Below are positions 35,166-44,353 of a stretch of 64,000 nucleotides of DNA, one piece after another. The notes beneath the pieces were generated by a model. The model saw nothing but the letters and a program-made list of their open reading frames with translations, was not told where the DNA came from and searched no databases. The stretch comes from Pseudanabaena minima (lineage in GTDB: Bacteria; Cyanobacteriota; Cyanobacteriia; Pseudanabaenales; Pseudanabaenaceae), in the NCBI RefSeq assembly GCF_051131155.1, contig NZ_CP159508.1, positions 2,232,001 to 2,296,000 of the forward strand, given 5' to 3'. The position numbers and the translations under genes were made by a program. Within the stretch, counting starts at the first letter, position 1. Each line of letters begins with the position of its first letter.

Positions 35166-37082
35166 TTGGCAAAATCGTCTAGGAACACCTCTATTGATGG
35201 AGCAGTAGTAGTGAAAAGCAATAATAAAAACGACAATAATAATAAAAAGTGGAAAAATTTTGGTTTATATGCACTGCTAGGCATTGTTGTCATTACCTTG
35301 GGAACAACCCTGCTCGATAGTCAGCCGCCCACCCAAGGTGAATGGCGCTATAGCAAGCTACTTGAAGAAATCAGAAAAAAACCTGCTGGTGTCTCCAGAA
35401 TCACTCTTAGCCCTGATCGCACTTTTGCTGAAGTAACAGTTCCTGGTGGACCTGAAGGCAAGAAAAAAGTTCGCGTAAATCTACCTAATGACCCTGAGTT
35501 TGGCAAAGTTGTTCAAGAAAATAAAATTGAACTGGATGTTGCTCCTCGTCGTACTGATGGCGCTTTAGTCCAAACCTTGAGCAGCTTAATTTTGCCAATT
35601 TTGCTATTAGTCGGTTTGTTTTTCCTACTACGCCGCGCTCAGTCTGGACCTGGCAACCAAGCCATGAACTTTGGTAAGTCCCGCGCTCGCGTGCAGATGG
35701 AGCCTCAAACCCAAGTAACTTTCACCGATGTTGCTGGTATTGAACAAGCCAAATTTGAACTTACTGAAGTTGTAGACTTCCTCAAAAATCCTGATCGCTT
35801 CACAGCAGTTGGCGCAAAGATTCCTAAGGGCGTACTGCTCGTTGGACCTCCTGGAACTGGTAAAACTCTTCTAGCCCGTGCGGTTGCGGGTGAAGCTGGC
35901 GTACCTTTCTTCAGTATTTCTGGCTCCGAATTTGTCGAAATGTTCGTCGGTGTGGGTGCATCCCGTGTACGTGACCTATTCGAGCAAGCCAAGGCTAATG
36001 CCCCTTGTATCGTCTTCATCGATGAAATTGATGCCGTCGGTCGTCAACGTGGCGCTGGTCTCGGTGGTGGTAACGATGAGCGTGAACAAACCTTGAACCA
36101 ATTGCTCACCGAAATGGATGGCTTTGAAGGTAATACAGGTATCATCATCGTTGCGGCAACTAACCGCCCTGATGTATTAGATGCAGCGTTACTACGTCCC
36201 GGTCGTTTCGATCGCCAAGTTGTTGTTGATCGCCCCGACTTTGCTGGTCGTCTTGAAATCCTCGGAGTCCATGCACGCGGCAAAACTCTATCTAAGGATG
36301 TTGATCTGGAAAAGATTGCCCGTCGTACCCCCGGATTTACAGGTGCGGATCTGTCTAACCTCTTGAACGAAGCTGCTATTCTCGCGGCACGTCGTAACTT
36401 GACCGAAATCTCCATGGACGAAATCAATGATGCCGTCGATCGCGTCTTGGTTGGACCTGAGAAAAAAGATCGCGTGATGAGCGAAAAGCGCAAAGAATTA
36501 GTTGCTTACCATGAAGCAGGTCATGCTCTGGTTGGAGCATTGATGCCCGACTATGACGCAATCCAAAAGGTAACAATCATTCCTCGCGGTCGTGCTGGTG
36601 GTTTGACATGGTTCTTGCCTACTGAAGAGAGAATGCAAAGTCGTGCTTACTTGCAGAACCAGATGGCAGTTGCCCTTGGTGGTCGCATTGCCGAAGAAAT
36701 TGTTTTTGGTGATGAAGAAGTTACTACGGGTGCATCCAGTGACCTTCAACAAGTTGCATCGATCGCTCGTCAAATGGTGATGCGTTTCGGGATGAGTGAG
36801 AAGCTTGGTCCAGTTGCCCTCGGACGCTCCAATGGCAATATGTTCCTTGGTCGTGACATTGCTGCTGAGCGTGACTTCTCTGAAGAAACAGCGGCAACTA
36901 TCGATGAAGAAGTTGGAATTTTAGTAGCTGATGCTTATCGCCGCGCTAAGCAACTTCTCGTTGATAACCGTCATGTTCTCGATAAGATTGCCCATGATTT
37001 GATTGAGCGCGAAACTGTCGATGCTGACGAGCTACAACAAATTCTAGAAACCAGCGATTTGAAGTTAGCAGCAGCTTTGTAA
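35166..37082 (+). CDS. ftsH: ATP-dependent zinc metalloprotease FtsH
   Basis: This 638-residue membrane AAA protease degrades damaged membrane and photosystem proteins. It has two membrane helices (FGLYALLGIVVITLGTTLL and LILPILLLVGLFFLL). The AAA domain has Walker A GPPGTGKTLLA, Walker B CIVFIDEIDAVG and the second region of homology TNRPDVLDAALLRPGRFDRQ. The zinc site is HEAGH, with a later Asp ligand. The TTG start at 35166 gives a Lys/Asn-rich leader; a nearby GTG at about 35211 is possible. The divergent gap to the DUF389 gene holds the promoters. A T-rich terminator follows. Confidence 0.98.
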   Translation: MAKSSRNTSIDGAVVVKSNNKNDNNNKKWKNFGLYALLGIVVITLGTTLLDSQPPTQGEWRYSKLLEEIRKKPAGVSRITLSPDRTFAEVTVPGGPEGKKKVRVNLPNDPEFGKVVQENKIELDVAPRRTDGALVQTLSSLILPILLLVGLFFLLRRAQSGPGNQAMNFGKSRARVQMEPQTQVTFTDVAGIEQAKFELTEVVDFLKNPDRFTAVGAKIPKGVLLVGPPGTGKTLLARAVAGEAGVPFFSISGSEFVEMFVGVGASRVRDLFEQAKANAPCIVFIDEIDAVGRQRGAGLGGGNDEREQTLNQLLTEMDGFEGNTGIIIVAATNRPDVLDAALLRPGRFDRQVVVDRPDFAGRLEILGVHARGKTLSKDVDLEKIARRTPGFTGADLSNLLNEAAILAARRNLTEISMDEINDAVDRVLVGPEKKDRVMSEKRKELVAYHEAGHALVGALMPDYDAIQKVTIIPRGRAGGLTWFLPTEERMQSRAYLQNQMAVALGGRIAEEIVFGDEEVTTGASSDLQQVASIARQMVMRFGMSEKLGPVALGRSNGNMFLGRDIAAERDFSEETAATIDEEVGILVADAYRRAKQLLVDNRHVLDKIAHDLIERETVDADELQQILETSDLKLAAAL

Positions 37083-37110
37083 TCACAACTGCTTTAAATT
37101 AATTTCCACA

Positions 37111-37146
37111 AAATGCAGACGATACAATGTATCGTCTGCATTTTTT
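37111..37146 (+). terminator. ftsH intrinsic terminator
   Basis: AAATGCAGACGATACA pairs with TGTATCGTCTGCATTT and continues into a T-run. Confidence 0.9.
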
Positions 37147-37220
37147 ATGTTTTTCTTGGTTGGAAATCTAAGCTGTCATTTTAGGTTAATCTAGGAAAAA
37201 GACAAAACTAACGATATTTT

Positions 37221-37892
37221 ATGCAATCTTTTCCACATCAGGGGCAATTAACAACTTGGAAAGATGATCGAGGGTTTGGATTTATTAAACCTAATGATGG
37301 CAGTAAAGAAGTTTTCTTACATATCAGTGTGTTAAGAGGAGCAAGCCGTCGCCCCATCGTGGGAGATACCATCTTTTACGAAAAAGTTACTGAAGAAAGC
37401 GGAAAAATACGTGCATCTAAAGCTTCAATTCAAGGTGTTATCAGCCAACCTAATGTATCAAATCAAAGATCGCGTAATTCTAATCAAATATCTAATAATC
37501 AATCGAAAGTTAAGCAAATAGACGGAAATACACCAATCAACAAACGCGATATGCGTAAAGCGATGCAGAAGGTAATACCTACTGTGTTTTTGATTGGTTT
37601 AGGGATTAGCTTAATTTCGCCTGCAACAAATTTTGTGCGTAGTCAATTTGTAAAGCCCTCTAAACAGACTTCCCCATCTCCAGCTATACCCGTAAACTCT
37701 CCAATCGCAGCCACGGCAAATCAAAACTGTACTATCAAAGGCAATATTTCAATCAGTACAGATGATCGCTTGTATCATCTGCCAAATATGCGTGATTACG
37801 CGATCACCAACATTGATGAAACTAAGGGAGAGCGATGGTTTTGTACAGAATCTGAGGCGATCTCTAATGGTTGGAAGAAAGCACCAAGATAA
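37221..37892 (+). CDS. cold-shock-domain membrane protein
   Basis: This 223-residue protein starts with a cold-shock domain (residues 1-70) carrying both RNA-binding motifs, DRGFGFIKP and EVFLHISVL. A Gln/Asn-rich linker, one membrane helix (VIPTVFLIGLGISLISPA) and a C-terminal extracytoplasmic domain follow. That domain contains CTIKGNIS, YHLPNMRDYAITNID, GERWFCTESEAISNGWKKA, a domain known from the C-terminus of nuclease-like exported proteins. So an RNA-binding head faces the cytoplasm and a second small domain faces out. The combined function is unknown. Confidence 0.88.
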   Translation: MQSFPHQGQLTTWKDDRGFGFIKPNDGSKEVFLHISVLRGASRRPIVGDTIFYEKVTEESGKIRASKASIQGVISQPNVSNQRSRNSNQISNNQSKVKQIDGNTPINKRDMRKAMQKVIPTVFLIGLGISLISPATNFVRSQFVKPSKQTSPSPAIPVNSPIAATANQNCTIKGNISISTDDRLYHLPNMRDYAITNIDETKGERWFCTESEAISNGWKKAPR

Positions 37893-37923
37893 AATTAGGT
37901 AAAACTATATCTCGACAGTAATC

Positions 37924-38601
37924 ATGATGATCTTAGATCGCGTTGTTCCATTTGGACGCTCTAAAACTGAGTATGATTTAATGTTCGATCTTACAGAAAG
38001 CGATCGCCTTAAATCCATAATTGGCATAGGCGATGGACCAGCAAGCTTTAATGCCGAAATGACTGCCGTAGGTTATCAAGTTACATCGATCGATCCGATT
38101 TATCAATTTACAGGTGCAGAAATTAAAAGTCGCTTTGATGCTTGTATCGATGGCATTATCGAACAGGTTCGCAATAGTCCAAATAACTGGGTATGGAGCT
38201 ATCACAAGTCTCCTGATGACTTACGCGCAAATCGTGAGAAGGCTATTTCGTTATTTCTCAAAGATTATGATCGCGGCAAAATTGAAGGTAGATATCTCAA
38301 TGCCGAACTACCCAAACTAGATTTTCAAGATAAGCAGTTTCAGCTTGCCCTATGTTCACATTTTCTGTTTCTCTATTCTGAACATCTTAGTTCTGAATTC
38401 CATTTAGAATCAATCCGCGAACTATGTCGCATCGCTGAAGAAGTGCGGATTTTCCCATTATTGAACTTGGCTCAAGCGCGATCTCCTTACATCGATCAAG
38501 TTTGTAGCATATTAGCTAATGAAGGCATTAGCTCAGAAATTCTGCAAGTCCCCTACGAATTACAAAAAGGTGGCAATCAGGCGATTATTTTTCGACAATA
38601 A
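37924..38601 (+). CDS. SAM-dependent methyltransferase-like protein
   Basis: This 225-residue Rossmann-type protein has a motif I-like IIGIGDGPASFNAEM and an acidic SIDPIY at the end of strand two. LDFQDKQFQLALCSHFLFLYSEHL follows where methyltransferases have motif IV. The C-terminus includes RIFPLLNLAQA. It resembles uncharacterised class I methyltransferases. The substrate is unknown. It lies 31 bases after the cold-shock gene, so co-transcription is possible. Confidence 0.8.
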   Translation: MMILDRVVPFGRSKTEYDLMFDLTESDRLKSIIGIGDGPASFNAEMTAVGYQVTSIDPIYQFTGAEIKSRFDACIDGIIEQVRNSPNNWVWSYHKSPDDLRANREKAISLFLKDYDRGKIEGRYLNAELPKLDFQDKQFQLALCSHFLFLYSEHLSSEFHLESIRELCRIAEEVRIFPLLNLAQARSPYIDQVCSILANEGISSEILQVPYELQKGGNQAIIFRQ

Positions 38602-38810
38602 AAAAGATCTCATGGAGAGCCATTTTTATTAATGTGGAACGGTGGACTAGCCCTCCTAGTTTGAGTTCGCCATTTCTATCAGATTTTTTAATTCCATAGA
38701 TGAGAGGCACTATCTATAAATCTTTGCAATTCATAGTGATTGCACGAGTATCAAGGTTAAATGAAAACTGCTATAAGTAATCAAAGCTAATGCCTCTACC
38801 TGAAGTATAA

Positions 38811-39241
38811 ATGTCCTGTAATGAACTAAATCCTGAACAAGGTGCGATCGCTAGTCATACTGAAGGCGCAATTTTAGTGTTGGCTCCTGTTGGTACAGGC
38901 AAGACTCGTGTTTTAGCAGAACGAGTTCTATGTGCAATCAATAGAGGTACTTCTCCTCAAAAAATTCTTTGCCTGACGTTTACGAATCGCGCCGCCAAGG
39001 AAATGAGCGGTCGGCTATCTCAATACTGTCCAGAGCAGTTCCGTCATATAACGATTAAGACTTTTCATGGTCTATGTGCCTCGTTGCTAAGAGTTGAGGC
39101 ACGTCAGTTTGGCTTAGCGGCAGATTTTGCTATCTATGACGATGCAGACTGCATTGAATTACTTAAAGAGGTTTTTGCTTTGACGGATGATCGAGAAGCT
39201 CAGCAATTATTTGTTGATTTAGCTAACTGCAAAACTCAGGC
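38811..39241 (+). pseudogene. N-terminal fragment of a UvrD/Rep-type helicase, cut by an IS
   Basis: About 143 native residues remain: a Q-motif-like LNPEQGAI, Walker A APVGTGKTRVLAERV and motif Ia LCLTFTNRAAKEM. The IKTFHGLCASLLR block follows. The frame then enters the left end of the IS630-type element and stops at 39254. Motifs II-VI and all of domains 1B-2B are absent, and nothing on the other side of the IS continues them. It is not functional as a helicase. Confidence 0.85.
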
Positions 39242-39243
39242 TA

Positions 39244-40390
39244 GTAGACAGTGAAGTAATTATTGACGGATAGAGGCGATGCAATTTAATTCGAGCATCA
39301 GCAGTAGTAAATTGCCAGTTAACTTTACAAGAGAGAGAATTTCTGCAATTTTGCCAAGCTGAGATTTCCTGAATCAAAAGCTGTTTATCAGGAATACGAC
39401 GGTCGAGACATTGCCGATTTAAAACACTCAACTCAATTTCAGCCATGTTTAGCCAACTACCATGTTTAGGCGTGTAGTGAAATTCGATTTTGTCCAGAAT
39501 TCTTCTGGCTTCAGAAGGCAAAAAAGCCTTGTAAAGAGATGCTTTAACGTGAGTATTTAGATTGTCTTGAGTCAGCCGAATCTTGATGGCATGGGGATAA
39601 CGTTGGTCAACCAAATATTTGATTTGGTGAGCATAATCAATTTGGGTACGATGGTCAGTCACGACCACATGCCGACATCCAACTAAAGGCTCAAACATCA
39701 TAAACAAATTACAAACGCCTTCGCGTTGATATTCATAGTCATAGCGTTCGACTTGTCCTGTTGATGCGGGTATAGGTGGTCTGACTTCAGAAATTAATTG
39801 CTTAGAGCTTTCATCAAGACAAACTAAGGGGTAATCAGGGTCATAAGGCAGAGTGTACAAATCGAGAATTTCTTCCATCTGGCAAACAAACTCAGCATTA
39901 GCTTCAGGAGGTATCACCCATGATGCATTTAACCAAGGCTTAAGTTCGTTTTTTTTAGCACCTGTCTCACACTTTCATGGGAAATACTCTCGACATATCC
40001 CATAGTGACAATTTGGTCAGCTAATAATCTTAATGTCCAACGACTACGACCTTCTGGTGGACTACTGCAAGCTATAGCTATCAAATGTGCTTCTGTTTCT
40101 CTGTCTAGTTTTTTCAGTTTCAATGTATGCCGTGGACGGGGTACGAGTGCATTGTATAATCCCTCTTCGACAAATCTTTGCCTCACTCGTTCAATTGTTC
40201 TGATGCTGATGTTAAAAATGTCACTAATCGATTGCTCTTTCCATCCTCCTTCCTCTTGATTCTCATCGGCTTTTAGCAAAATATGAGCATGATTAATTTT
40301 GGCTGCTGCTGATTTGCCATTTTTGGTGATTTGTTCTAGCTTTTGTCTTTCTTCTTCGCTTAACTTCACTTTGTATCGTTTTGCTGGCAT
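39244..40390 (-). CDS. IS630-family transposase, two frames joined by a probable -1 shift
   Basis: The first frame (40390-39929, 153 residues) has a helix-turn-helix segment (SISDIFNISIRTIERVRQRF) and ends KKTNLSLG. The second frame (39917 leftward) carries the catalytic triad: Asp in YPLVCLDESSKQL, Asp in IRLTQDNLNTH and Glu in PKHGSWLNMAEIEL. They overlap at a run of eight A on the coding strand (39949-39956). A minus-one slip there would fuse them, as known for IS630 elements. The second frame has no stop inside the element and reads into the flank, ending at 39219. Confidence 0.85.
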
Positions 40391-40454
40391 AGATTTTTCC
40401 TTACTCTTTTCCTATGCCTTTATCTTACCCGTCAATTTATCTTTGACCGTCTAC
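39244..40454 (-). mobile_element. IS630-family element
   Basis: The 29-base imperfect terminal repeats GTAGACAGTGAAG... and its counterpart from 40454 (GTAGACGGTCAAA...) share 21 positions. TA dinucleotides lie directly outside at 39242-39243 and 40455-40456, the normal IS630 target. The element is 1211 bases. Its two flanks are halves of two unrelated genes. Confidence 0.88.
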
Positions 40455-40456
40455 TA

Positions 40457-40712
40457 GTTTCACATCACTATACAAATGTGAGATCGCCACCCTTACACAG
40501 TCCGCAGGAGAGCCATCAATAGTATAGGTATGTTCGTCACGTTGAGAAATTGCGATCGGTGCATGGGTAGTGACTTGATGTCCGCATCCTGAATATTCAC
40601 GGATTGGTGCAGCGATCGCCCCTTTAGTTCCAAATGCTAGTTCTGTAGCTTGCTGCAAAGACCAAATCCCTTCAGCATCAATGCCATCATCATTGGTCAA
40701 AATAATTGTCAT
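40457..40712 (-). pseudogene. surE: N-terminal fragment of SurE nucleotidase
   Basis: It starts MTIILTNDDGIDAEGIWSLQ, the metal-binding NDDG start of 5'/3'-nucleotidase SurE, and continues through IREYSGCGHQVT and YTIDGSPADCVRVA to HLYSDVK. There it meets the IS630 end. The remaining about 170 residues, including further metal ligands, are missing. The fragment is not expected to be active. Confidence 0.88.
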
Positions 40713-40747
40713 GTTTGTTAAAGTGCTTTACGCTAAATTAAAAACCA

Positions 40748-40887
40748 TAGAGATTTTTGAAAGCGTCGCGAAGCGACGCTTTCAAAAATCTCTACGCTAA
40801 AACGATCTCTTACAGCAATTACCGATCAAACGAACCACAAGAAAAATCTTGAAAGTGTTGCTTTGCAACACTTTCAAGATTTTTCTT
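40748..40887. repeat. two perfect palindromes between surE and ndhS
   Basis: TAGAGATTTTTGAAAGCGTC pairs at 40748-40794 around a GCGAAGC centre. AAGAAAAATCTTGAAAGTG pairs at 40839-40887 around TTGCTTTGCAA. Confidence 0.75.
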
Positions 40888-40942
40888 GGTTTGGGTTTGA
40901 GCGCGAATCGCTGTATGTTTGAGCGCAAAGTGCTGTAAATGA

Positions 40943-41161
40943 TTAAGCAGCTTGTTCTTCTAGTTGATCCTTGTGTAGCCAAATTACAGGAGTTGGCACT
41001 TTACCAAATTTAATTTGGACATAATCACCACGAAACTCCAATACTTCTCCCCATGTTTCAAATAGGTAAGAAGACCAGCGAGTATCATTTGCCATTGCCT
41101 CAGGGCTATTTTCTAATTTTTCACGAATAGCGCGAACGAGTGTGCCTTTCTTCAGTGCCAT
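40943..41161 (-). CDS. ndhS: NAD(P)H-quinone oxidoreductase subunit S
   Basis: This 72-residue protein is an SH3-like NdhS: GTLVRAIREKLENS, SSYLFETWGEVLEFRGDYVQIKFG, and VPTPVIWLHKDQLE. In photosynthetic NDH-1 this subunit forms part of the ferredoxin docking site. It is separated from ndhL by 17 kb, as usual for these small subunits. It lies between palindromes and is likely monocistronic. Confidence 0.9.
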   Translation of the reverse strand: MALKKGTLVRAIREKLENSPEAMANDTRWSSYLFETWGEVLEFRGDYVQIKFGKVPTPVIWLHKDQLEEQAA

Positions 41162-41229
41162 AGTGTTTAATGCAACAAATTATTAAGGATTTATAACTGC
41201 TAGTAGGTATTGTATAGCAAACCGATATG

Positions 41230-41322
41230 TTGTTTTCAGCGCCTACGGCGCTGAAAACAACAAAAAAATCCAAAAGACAAGTGGCGGCGCTTCGCGCCGC
41301 CACTTGTCTTTTGGATTTTTTT
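41230..41322. repeat. two palindromes upstream of ycf34
   Basis: TTGTTTTCAGCGCC pairs at 41230-41261. A 61-base perfect palindrome follows (41262-41322), with arms starting AAAAAAATCCAAAAGACAAG and core GGCGCTTCGCGCC. Confidence 0.8.
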
Positions 41323-41356
41323 GTTAGGATAGCCCCATGAATTAGGTATAACTGCC

Positions 41357-41605
41357 ATGTGCATCTGCATCAATTGCACCTATGTCGATCGCTGCACCAC
41401 CTATCACTCTGTTGAATCGCTACATTTGCAACCACATTTGACAGATCATCCAGACTTTGAAGCAATCTCACCAACGATTAATGTCAATATTCGTACTGAG
41501 TCTGAAGACATTCAAATGGAATGGGATGTGGTCGGTTGTGAGAGTTTTGCCCAAGAGATCGGAAAATGGATGAAATTACGACCTGGGGAACTGGTTCCGA
41601 CATAA
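41357..41605 (+). CDS. ycf34: Ycf34 family protein
   Basis: This 82-residue protein matches Ycf34: MCICINCTYVDRCTTYHSVE with four clustered Cys, then a WDVVGCESFAQEIGKWMK region. In cyanobacteria Ycf34 binds an iron-sulfur cluster and affects photosynthetic electron flow. The Cys residues at positions 2, 4, 7 and 13 are consistent with that. Its stop codon lies in the arm of the next palindrome. Confidence 0.92.
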   Translation: MCICINCTYVDRCTTYHSVESLHLQPHLTDHPDFEAISPTINVNIRTESEDIQMEWDVVGCESFAQEIGKWMKLRPGELVPT

Positions 41606-41662
41606 AACCCCAAAGATGAGTGGCGGCGCTTCGCGCCGCCACTCATCTTTGGGGTTTTATGT
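41600..41662. repeat. 63-bp perfect palindrome at the ycf34 end
   Basis: ACATAAAACCCCAAAGATGAG and its exact complement flank GGCGCTTCGCGCC. It contains the ycf34 stop codon and has the ATGT end of the AGGACA family. Confidence 0.8.
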
Positions 41663-41718
41663 TCTCAGCAAAACTTATGTTGCTATACTGCTAAGCCTAT
41701 GGACTGAGTGCAGGGTTT

Positions 41719-42675
41719 ATGCAAGAAATTGACAATCTATTTTTTATGTGTTCCTTGCTAGGCAACATATTTATCGGGTTCCCTACCAATAATTGTATTC
41801 AGCATCAGCAAGAGCAACCTCGACTAATATCTAAGCAACAGATCACTGCACCTCACCAGCGATCCGATGCAAATATTGATACCCCAATTGATACCCAAAA
41901 GTTAGAATATCAGCGATTGATGCAGTCATTTGGAGATCGCCAGTTATCCCAATTAACCATAGACAAAGTTCTGCAAACTGTATCTGCCAAATTTCTAGGT
42001 GCAACCTATCGCGAAGGTTTATTAGATCAAAGTGACAGTGAAAAACTATTTATCTCACTTACAGAATTCGACTGTGTACTTTTTGTGGAAACGGTTTTAG
42101 CATTCTCACGCAATTTACTTTCCCAAAGCCCAAGTTACGAGAATTTTGTGGAGAATGTACAAACAGTTCGTTATACAGATGGCAAACTAGATGGTTATTG
42201 CAGTCGTTTGCATTATTTCTCAGCATGGATACGCGACAATCAAAAAAGGAATATTTTGCGCGATCGCACTGCTGAATTAGGAGGGATTCCCCTCAATAAG
42301 ACTCTGAACTTTATGAGCAGTAACTGGCAAAAGTATCCACGTCTAAAGAATAGTGAAGCTAACCGTCAATGCATTTTAGCAATGGAAAAGCAGATCGCAT
42401 TAGAGATGCGATCGCATCCACTACGATATATTCCTAGCTCCAAAATTCGTTCTATCTATCCATTACTCAAAGCGGGTGACATTATTGCTGTGACGACTGA
42501 TATTCAAGGGCTGGATACTACGCATACAGGCTTTGTTTATCCTACTAGCAATGGGCTTGGACTGATCCATGCATCACCATCAGGAAGAGTCAAAGTTTCT
42601 CCCGATTTACAGCGTTACGTTGAAGGGGTTGATCATGCGATTGGCATCATGGTTGCAAGCCCCATTCACCCATAG
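41719..42675 (+). CDS. DUF1460 (amidase-like) protein
   Basis: This 318-residue protein has a short hydrophobic N-terminus (FFMCSLLGNIFIGFP), a linker, then a DUF1460 domain. Recognisable blocks are SLTEFDCVLFVETVLAF (the Cys in FDC is the likely nucleophile), YCSRLHYFSAWIRDN, and DTTHTGFVYPTSNGLGLIHAS with a candidate His. This fold is NlpC/P60-like, and relatives cleave cell-wall amide bonds. Catalysis is inferred from the Cys/His pattern. It is probably exported or membrane-anchored. Confidence 0.88.
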   Translation: MQEIDNLFFMCSLLGNIFIGFPTNNCIQHQQEQPRLISKQQITAPHQRSDANIDTPIDTQKLEYQRLMQSFGDRQLSQLTIDKVLQTVSAKFLGATYREGLLDQSDSEKLFISLTEFDCVLFVETVLAFSRNLLSQSPSYENFVENVQTVRYTDGKLDGYCSRLHYFSAWIRDNQKRNILRDRTAELGGIPLNKTLNFMSSNWQKYPRLKNSEANRQCILAMEKQIALEMRSHPLRYIPSSKIRSIYPLLKAGDIIAVTTDIQGLDTTHTGFVYPTSNGLGLIHASPSGRVKVSPDLQRYVEGVDHAIGIMVASPIHP

Positions 42676-42698
42676 GGACAATTAATTCATCGACTCTA

Positions 42699-42748
42699 CA
42701 GAATATTAAAGAACAAGGAGCTGAAGCTCCTTGTTCTTTAATATTCTG
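42699..42748. terminator. bidirectional palindrome between convergent genes
   Basis: CAGAATATTAAAGAACAAGG and its exact complement enclose AGCTGAAGCT. It reaches into the last codons of prmA. Confidence 0.75.
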
Positions 42749-43661
42749 ATCGCCTAATTGTCAAACAAGCCCATTCTTGCCGCTTCCAAAATGTAGCAAT
42801 TACCCATTTGTGGGCATCCAGAGCTTCAGCAACCTTTGGTACTTGTTCAACTAAAATTCCACTTAAAATCCCCCAGCCATTTTCACCAACCAGCTTATCG
42901 AAATGGGGAACCATATCAACAATGATATCGGCAAGAATATTACAGGTAAAACCATTCGCAGGCGCAGGCATATGGGCAATCAAATCTTGAATACTGCCTT
43001 CTGCAACCCAGATTTTATCTTCAGAAATATCATTGAGCTGGCGATTGTGATTAGTTGCCTTGATTGCCAGAATATCATTATCGATCGCGTAGGTTTGACT
43101 TGCTCCAATCAGCAAAGCCCCAATACTGAGAATCCCTGAACCACAACCAACATCGGCAACCACGATGTTATCTTCGGGCTTTGCACCCCAAAGACGCATT
43201 TCTAAAGCTTCTAAACAAAGCTGTGTCGTGGCATGAGCGCCAGTACCAAAAGCACTGCCAGGATCGAGACGTAGAATTTTGCGATCGCCATCGGTGGGTG
43301 GATCAATCCATGCTGGATAAATTACTAGCATGTCACCGATTTCCTGTGGACTCCAATGTTGTTTCCAGCTTGATGACCAATCTTCGTCGTTAATTACTGT
43401 CCATTGGGTAATTGGTGCTTCATAATTCCAAGCGATCGCATCTTGCTTTAGCCATAGCGCCAAAGCCGCTAGATCTAAAACGTTACCTTTTTCAACAGGC
43501 AAATAACTACTAATGCGAATCTCTCCATCTTTTTTTTGGCTTGCCATTCCTTGACAGCCAAAATTTTGTAATCGCCAGAAAATCTGCTCTTCTAGAGACT
43601 GTTCGGCTATAACTTGGATTTCCCACCAACTGTTGTTAGAGGTAAGGCTCAAAGGTGACAT
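42738..43661 (-). CDS. prmA: ribosomal protein L11 methyltransferase
   Basis: This 307-residue enzyme methylates ribosomal protein L11 with S-adenosylmethionine. The N-terminal substrate-binding domain starts NSWWEIQVIAEQSLEEQIFW. The SAM domain has GTGAHATTQLCLEAL, motif I VADVGCGSGILSIGA, AIDNDILAIKATNHN and NILADIIVDM. Length is normal for the cyanobacterial form. Confidence 0.95.
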   Translation of the reverse strand: MSPLSLTSNNSWWEIQVIAEQSLEEQIFWRLQNFGCQGMASQKKDGEIRISSYLPVEKGNVLDLAALALWLKQDAIAWNYEAPITQWTVINDEDWSSSWKQHWSPQEIGDMLVIYPAWIDPPTDGDRKILRLDPGSAFGTGAHATTQLCLEALEMRLWGAKPEDNIVVADVGCGSGILSIGALLIGASQTYAIDNDILAIKATNHNRQLNDISEDKIWVAEGSIQDLIAHMPAPANGFTCNILADIIVDMVPHFDKLVGENGWGILSGILVEQVPKVAEALDAHKWVIATFWKRQEWACLTIRRSEY

Positions 43662-43740
43662 CTGGCGCTTATGACTATGATATGAGTGATTATATTTGGG
43701 TATATGCGATCGCGTGAAGCGCTGAATATCGTAACAATCT

Positions 43741-44142
43741 CTAGTCTTGGATATACTCTTGTTGCTGCAACAAGGCTAATTCTGCTCGCTGCGCTTCGCG
43801 TCCTAAATATGCAGCATGGTCAAACAGTGTAACAGGACAAGGTTGAGTGTTTTCAAAGATTTCTACACATAGTTCCTTAGCAGTACGACCTGTAAAGAAC
43901 TGCACTGCTTGACGATCAACTTTACCTCTAGCAGGAATTGGTTTTCCTGTCTCAGGATCAACGGCTAAGCCCTGATCGTTGATGATATTGCTATAGTGCT
44001 TTGCACAAATTAAATTTTGTTGGCGATCCACATAAATAATAAAGTAGCCACTAGGATCGAGAGCTAGCGATCGCTTTGATAATTGCTCATCAATGTTCTG
44101 GAGTTGTTGAGTAAGTATGTTCGTGTCAGCAGTCAAGTTCAT
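43741..44142 (-). CDS. DUF4346 domain protein
   Basis: This 133-residue protein has the DUF4346 pattern: LDPSGYFIIYVDRQQNLICAKHY, TGRTAKELCVEIFE and TLFDHAAYLGREAQRAELAL. In other organisms the domain occurs alone or at the C-terminus of dihydropteroate-synthase-like proteins. Function is unknown. Two Cys residues (about 48 and 90) and the AAYLGRE helix are notable. Confidence 0.85.
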   Translation of the reverse strand: MNLTADTNILTQQLQNIDEQLSKRSLALDPSGYFIIYVDRQQNLICAKHYSNIINDQGLAVDPETGKPIPARGKVDRQAVQFFTGRTAKELCVEIFENTQPCPVTLFDHAAYLGREAQRAELALLQQQEYIQD

Positions 44143-44247
44143 TAACTTTGAGGCAAAAGAATATTTTTCTTATCTATGATACGACTTACAGCGCTGAAGT
44201 TTTGCAGAACTAACTAATCCTATACAATGAAACATAGCAATCCTAGA

Positions 44248-44287
44248 TGATTTTTGAGAGTACTCCTTCGGGGTGCTCTCAAAAATC
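44248..44287. repeat. palindrome upstream of the first kinase gene
   Basis: GATTTTTGAGAGTAC pairs with its near-complement around TCCTTCGGGG. Confidence 0.55.
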
Positions 44288-44353
44288 TGCAAGTCTTACA
44301 ATATATAGCAAGTTTCCCACTTGCCATAGCCTATAACTAGAGGGGCGATCGCC

